Assembly: GCA_963693285.1 (NCBI GenBank)
Contig: OY848921.1
Location: 4,025,497 to 4,089,496 of the forward strand
From: Xestospongia muta
Lineage: Eukaryota > Porifera > Demospongiae > Haplosclerida > Petrosiidae
Direction of reading: 5' to 3'
DNA length: 64,000 bases
Below the pieces are notes generated by a model. That model had not been told where the DNA came from and ran no database searches. It saw only the letters and a list, made by a program, of their open reading frames with translations. Of this stretch, positions 61,034 through 64,000 are shown piece by piece. A program made the position numbers and the translations under genes. Position 1 is the stretch's first letter. Every line of letters begins with the position of its first letter.

Positions 61034-61116
61034 CTGGCTCAACATGCCTCCTTACAGCTTTCAAATACTCTGGAAACTCCTTTAGTGTTTCTTTGTCTAC
61101 ATTAGCCACTAAACAG
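61034..61116 (-). CDS. Orphan exon, unrecognised protein
   Basis: Acceptor TCAATGTAG and donor CCAG/GTACAT bound an 83-nt open exon CLVANVDKETLKEFPEYLKA then VRRHVEP. Composition and splice sites look genuine. It may belong, with 61827-61934 and 62095-62264, to one minus-strand gene downstream of the C48 relic, but exon phases between them were not proved. Confidence 0.4.
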
Positions 61117-61826
61117 CTACATTGATAAAACAAGATATAAGTTGCCTATATCATTTTTATAAAGGTCAAATACCTAGTATTTAGTATCCAATTCTTGACG
61201 GTATTATACTGTGGAGGAAGTGTGAGTTATAAAATTGCAAACAGAAGTGTCATAGTTACTTTTTCTTGATTGTACACTACTCCAAGGATAGACCCAAAAT
61301 GCTATTATGGTTGCTTTTTGATGACTGTTACTAACTAAATATGGAACTACCTTGCAAAGTTCATTATTTCCCTGTTTTCATCACTCTTGCACTTAATATA
61401 GGCAATATTAATTTTTAGATTATATTCAATGCTTACTTTGATTTCTTGAATGCTCCATTTGCTAAGTGCTCTCTTTTCATTGTTCCTGGAGCATTTCCAT
61501 GTCACCACTGCTCTTCTAATTTTTTTTAATTTCCTCACACTGTTAAATAATTTAGTTTCTATTGTTACCTGAATATGCTGACAAGTTTTTCTCATGAGTT
61601 ATGAATGTCTTTGTCGTGATTGAGGTTATACACAATTACAGTTTTCATTGTAGGATAGGAATACTGTTTCATATACACAATTGTATCTATGCTAAATGTA
61701 CATGTTTCATTAAAACAAGTAAGAAGCCATCTTCTAATGCTGGGCAAAAGATTATATACACATCATCACCTTGATTGTATTTTTAGGTAATGATATTAGA
61801 TCTAAAATAAATGAGTAGTGTGTCAC
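61117..61826. other. Intron-like DNA between orphan exons
   Basis: A minus-strand 82-codon frame (61347-61595) is Lys-rich and has a fair donor (ATCAAA/GTAAGC), but the frame after its best acceptor contains a stop. Not called as an exon. Confidence 0.3.
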
Positions 61827-61934
61827 CTTCATATTGAAGCATGGACTATAATAATCAAAGATCTCATTTTTCTCCTTATCCATACAAAGTAGGATGTCAG
61901 CACTCTCTACTATTTGAGCGAAACCTTTAACATC
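61827..61934 (-). CDS. Orphan exon, unrecognised protein
   Basis: A 108-nt open stretch encoding DVKGFAQIVESADILLCMDK then EKNEIFDYYSPCFNMK. The 3' end matches a donor AAG/GTGACA; the acceptor (TTTAAAAG) is weak. It is protein-like and without stops. No family recognised. Confidence 0.35.
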
Positions 61935-62094
61935 CTTTTAAAGAAATCTATGTCAATAACTGTTACTTGTTTGTGTTACCTACTGGATCATATTCACTAC
62001 AATTGTTATTATTCAGTGTTGTAAGGGCATGCAGGAAGAAGTGCACAATCTGCATTTTGTTAGATGTAACGTTATTTTCAAGAAGATATTATAC

Positions 62095-62264
62095 CTCAAT
62101 GACAGTGGTGTTTTATCATCCAGTAGATCTTGGAGTCCTGTCATTGTCAGTTTGACATTACCAACTGACATCACAAAGCTGCCACATGCATCACCAAGTG
62201 TAACATTGGCAACTGACATGAGAGCATTAGCACCAGATAAATTTTTGTCAGTTGAAATTACCAT
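62095..62264 (-). CDS. Orphan exon, possibly a first exon
   Basis: ATG-initiated open stretch MVISTDKNLSGANALMSV, ANVTLGDACGSFVMSVGNVK and LTMTGLQDLLDDKTPLSL, ending at a donor GAG/GTATAA. A stop precedes the ATG in frame and no good acceptor lies upstream, which suggests a first exon. Function unknown. Confidence 0.35.
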
Positions 62265-62425
62265 TCATTTAGTTCTTTTTGATTGACATTAAGTTTGCTA
62301 GAAATTTTTATTGCAATTACCTTTACTTGTAGTTAACTATATATATATTATCTTTCTGGTCTTCTTTGTGTCCAGCTATAACCATTGCAAATACATTGAA
62401 TAGGAAAATACATATATAAATTTAC

Positions 62426-63293
62426 CTGTGTAAATGTCATTTTCTGTCTGTTCACAAAACATTTTGCTGCCTGTAATGTATGGACATTGTTATACAGGTT
62501 TCCAAATTATGTATTACCATGCACAAGAAAACTCCACAGTCTGTTCCATTATATTGCATGGGACTATGAATTTTCTGATTGAAGGAAAGGCATAGTTTCA
62601 TTATAATTTGTGTTCAACTTTATGTGTTCTTACTTTGGAATCAATCACAATGATCCCAATCATAAATTGGTAGCTTATGATTGTCTAGTCCACACATGTA
62701 ATACCTAAAACATCAGTGATGTCAGTAGTTCATACATGGACTAACCAAATGTTATTTACGATATGAGGACGAGATTGATGCAAACTGTCAATTTCATATA
62801 TAGAGTTAGCATTTATGTCAACAACCTGTGTATGCATGTTTTAATTATGAGGTCATATATTACAATGCTTTGATTTACTATTAATATCCAGTGCTGAGGT
62901 AAATGAACTGGATATAGAACAAAGTCACATGATGATAAGTCTTGATTCTATTGGAAGGAAATCCAATGCAGCATACAGTAGAAAGCATTACCTTAGACAT
63001 ATTAGTGATTGCATCATATCCTCTTGCTCTTAAAATTGGTATGAAAGTTGGATCGATTACTCATACTTTTATGTCATGCTATGTTTTAGACTAAGTAATA
63101 ATCAATTCAGTCAAAATAAAAACATTACCCTCTGGACAAATTATGAAATTGCTTTCAGATAATTCACTATGATCTATGTGCATACATAAATATATACAGT
63201 ATAAATTATGCAAAAACTACTTACATCTGATGACAGCCAATTTCCTGGGACTAAAGACCTTTACTTGTCATGTTTCTTGACATCATTCCAATC
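62426..63293 (-). pseudogene. Ulp1/SENP-like C48 cysteine protease gene, decayed but intron-bearing
   Basis: Seven exons in transcription order: 63293-63225 (RSLVPGNWLSSD), 63173-63129 (IIVNYLKAIS-stop-FVQR), about 63060-62992 (IDPTFIPILRARGYDAITN with MSK) and 62825-62760 (VVDINANSIYEIDSLHQSRP with HI). Then 62704-62634 (three stops in the phase-consistent frame), 62563-62518 (PMQYNGTDCGVFLCM) and 62470-62426 (AAKCFVNRQKMTFTQ). NWLSSDIIVNYL and the Q-Y-N-x-x-D-C-G-V-F-L-C box are diagnostic of SUMO-protease-type C48 enzymes: the Gln forms the oxyanion hole and the Cys is catalytic. The His-Trp and Asp segment is not recoverable. Phases agree across most junctions. Stops in three exons indicate a pseudogene. 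Confidence 0.6.
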
Positions 63294-63790
63294 CTGTTTA
63301 AAAACTAAAATTTAAAAAAGGGAATTGTACAACTTCATCACCTTATTATCAACTTGACAATTGTTTATAGATATATGCTATGAAATATAATATATATTTT
63401 AAAATTATTAGGGTAATTATTAGTTTTTACAGTTTTCCAATCCAAGTATAGGGGTTTTGTACAAGTCTTCAGTATAGCCTACATAAAGCATTTATGTCTT
63501 AATTCAGTATTGCCTATTGTTTTCATACCCTCTCATTTGACTTGTATAATGCCAAAACAATGTTTTCCTAATTTAAATGCATAGAGGCACAGTAGTAACT
63601 ATAAGTCCATATCCCTTACTGAGATGTATTGACAGTTTTTGTTGTAATCATAGTGGCAGTTCACATGATTGTCATTATACTCTATCCAGTTATTCTGAAT
63701 TTTAACCAAAGCAGTGTCTAAGTAAGTATACATACATATTGATAAGCATATATATCGATTTCATACAGTGTCCTGTATGAGTCGCTTCAC
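63294..63790. other. No recognised gene
   Basis: AT-rich DNA between the C48 relic and the candidate exon at 63791. No coding signal. Confidence 0.4.
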
Positions 63791-63858
63791 CATGATGAAT
63801 CTAGTAAAGGTGGAACAAGTTTACCATCAATTTTCATATTTTCATTCTCACAATCATC
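63791..63858 (-). CDS. Candidate exon upstream of the C48 relic
   Basis: A 68-nt open stretch DDCENENMKIDGKLVPPLLD then SS, with acceptor CTTATTAG and donor CATG/GTGAAG. Its phase does not match the first C48 exon, so whether it belongs to that gene is uncertain. The last 140 bp of the window show nothing further. Confidence 0.3.
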
Positions 63859-64000
63859 CTAATAAGATGATATGATCTTGAATTGTACTTTTGACTCGGA
63901 TATGCTTCAATAGTGACTCTCCTAAAGATAACTCGTTTAGGGATCAAATGAAGTAAGAAAACTAAATCTGGTATTGTTACAGGTGTTAGCAACTTTGATT

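Noticed and set aside
61347..61595. Lys-rich 82-codon minus-strand ORF with a good donor site
   Set aside because: The frame following its best acceptor contains a stop, and composition matches AT-rich chance ORFs.

Overview
This window looks like animal nuclear DNA, most likely from a demosponge. It is AT-rich. Coding exons are short, and many introns are tiny (about 45-60 bp in the integrase-like gene). Its transposon families (FLYWCH/MULE, Tigger/pogo, several hAT, P-element/THAP-like, OTU-linked transposases, Ty1/copia) are a mix I associate with sponges and other early animals. The organism is an inference from this pattern; no search was run.

Layout. 1-13.5 kb: a minus-strand ankyrin-repeat gene. 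Four exons of about 99 nt, one ankyrin repeat each, join in one frame. Its introns are filled by two arrays of a 143-bp satellite (about 16 and 48 monomers), and a 1.3-1.9 kb segment carrying one ankyrin exon is duplicated. 13.8-16.2 kb: a MITE, a 0.2-kb direct repeat and a possible small minus-strand gene. 18.1-19.2 kb: a decayed, still intron-bearing integrase-core gene. 19.7-20.0 kb: a glycosidase-like fragment. 23.4-25.5 kb: a SWIM-containing MULE relic, and a 730-bp element with inverted ends, palindromic internal repeats and a truncated integrase ORF. 27.3-28.9 kb: a Tigger-like transposase. 30.6-34.1 kb: a hAT element with both ends, then a FLYWCH/MULE relic.

34.4-47.8 kb is a dense graveyard. 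An approximately 8-kb block (minisatellite, DGGPDH-type transposase, OTU-domain transposase, Tigger-like transposase) is present twice in direct order. The second copy has lost about 1.7 and 1.9 kb internally, and another DDE transposase lies between the copies. 48.8-52.8 kb: a P-element-like transposase converges on a plus-strand ORF that may be its accessory gene. 54.6-57.7 kb: a 5'-truncated Ty1/copia element with one LTR, fused to a hAT transposase relic (57.7-59.8 kb). 61-63.9 kb: minus-strand exons, including a decayed Ulp1/SENP-type (C48) protease gene whose exon phases still fit.

Almost every transposase carries frameshifts or stops, so most of the window is mobile-element debris. The only structures that look like maintained host coding sequence are the ankyrin exons and perhaps a few orphan exons at 61-62.3 kb. 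No rRNA, tRNA or CRISPR array was recognised.
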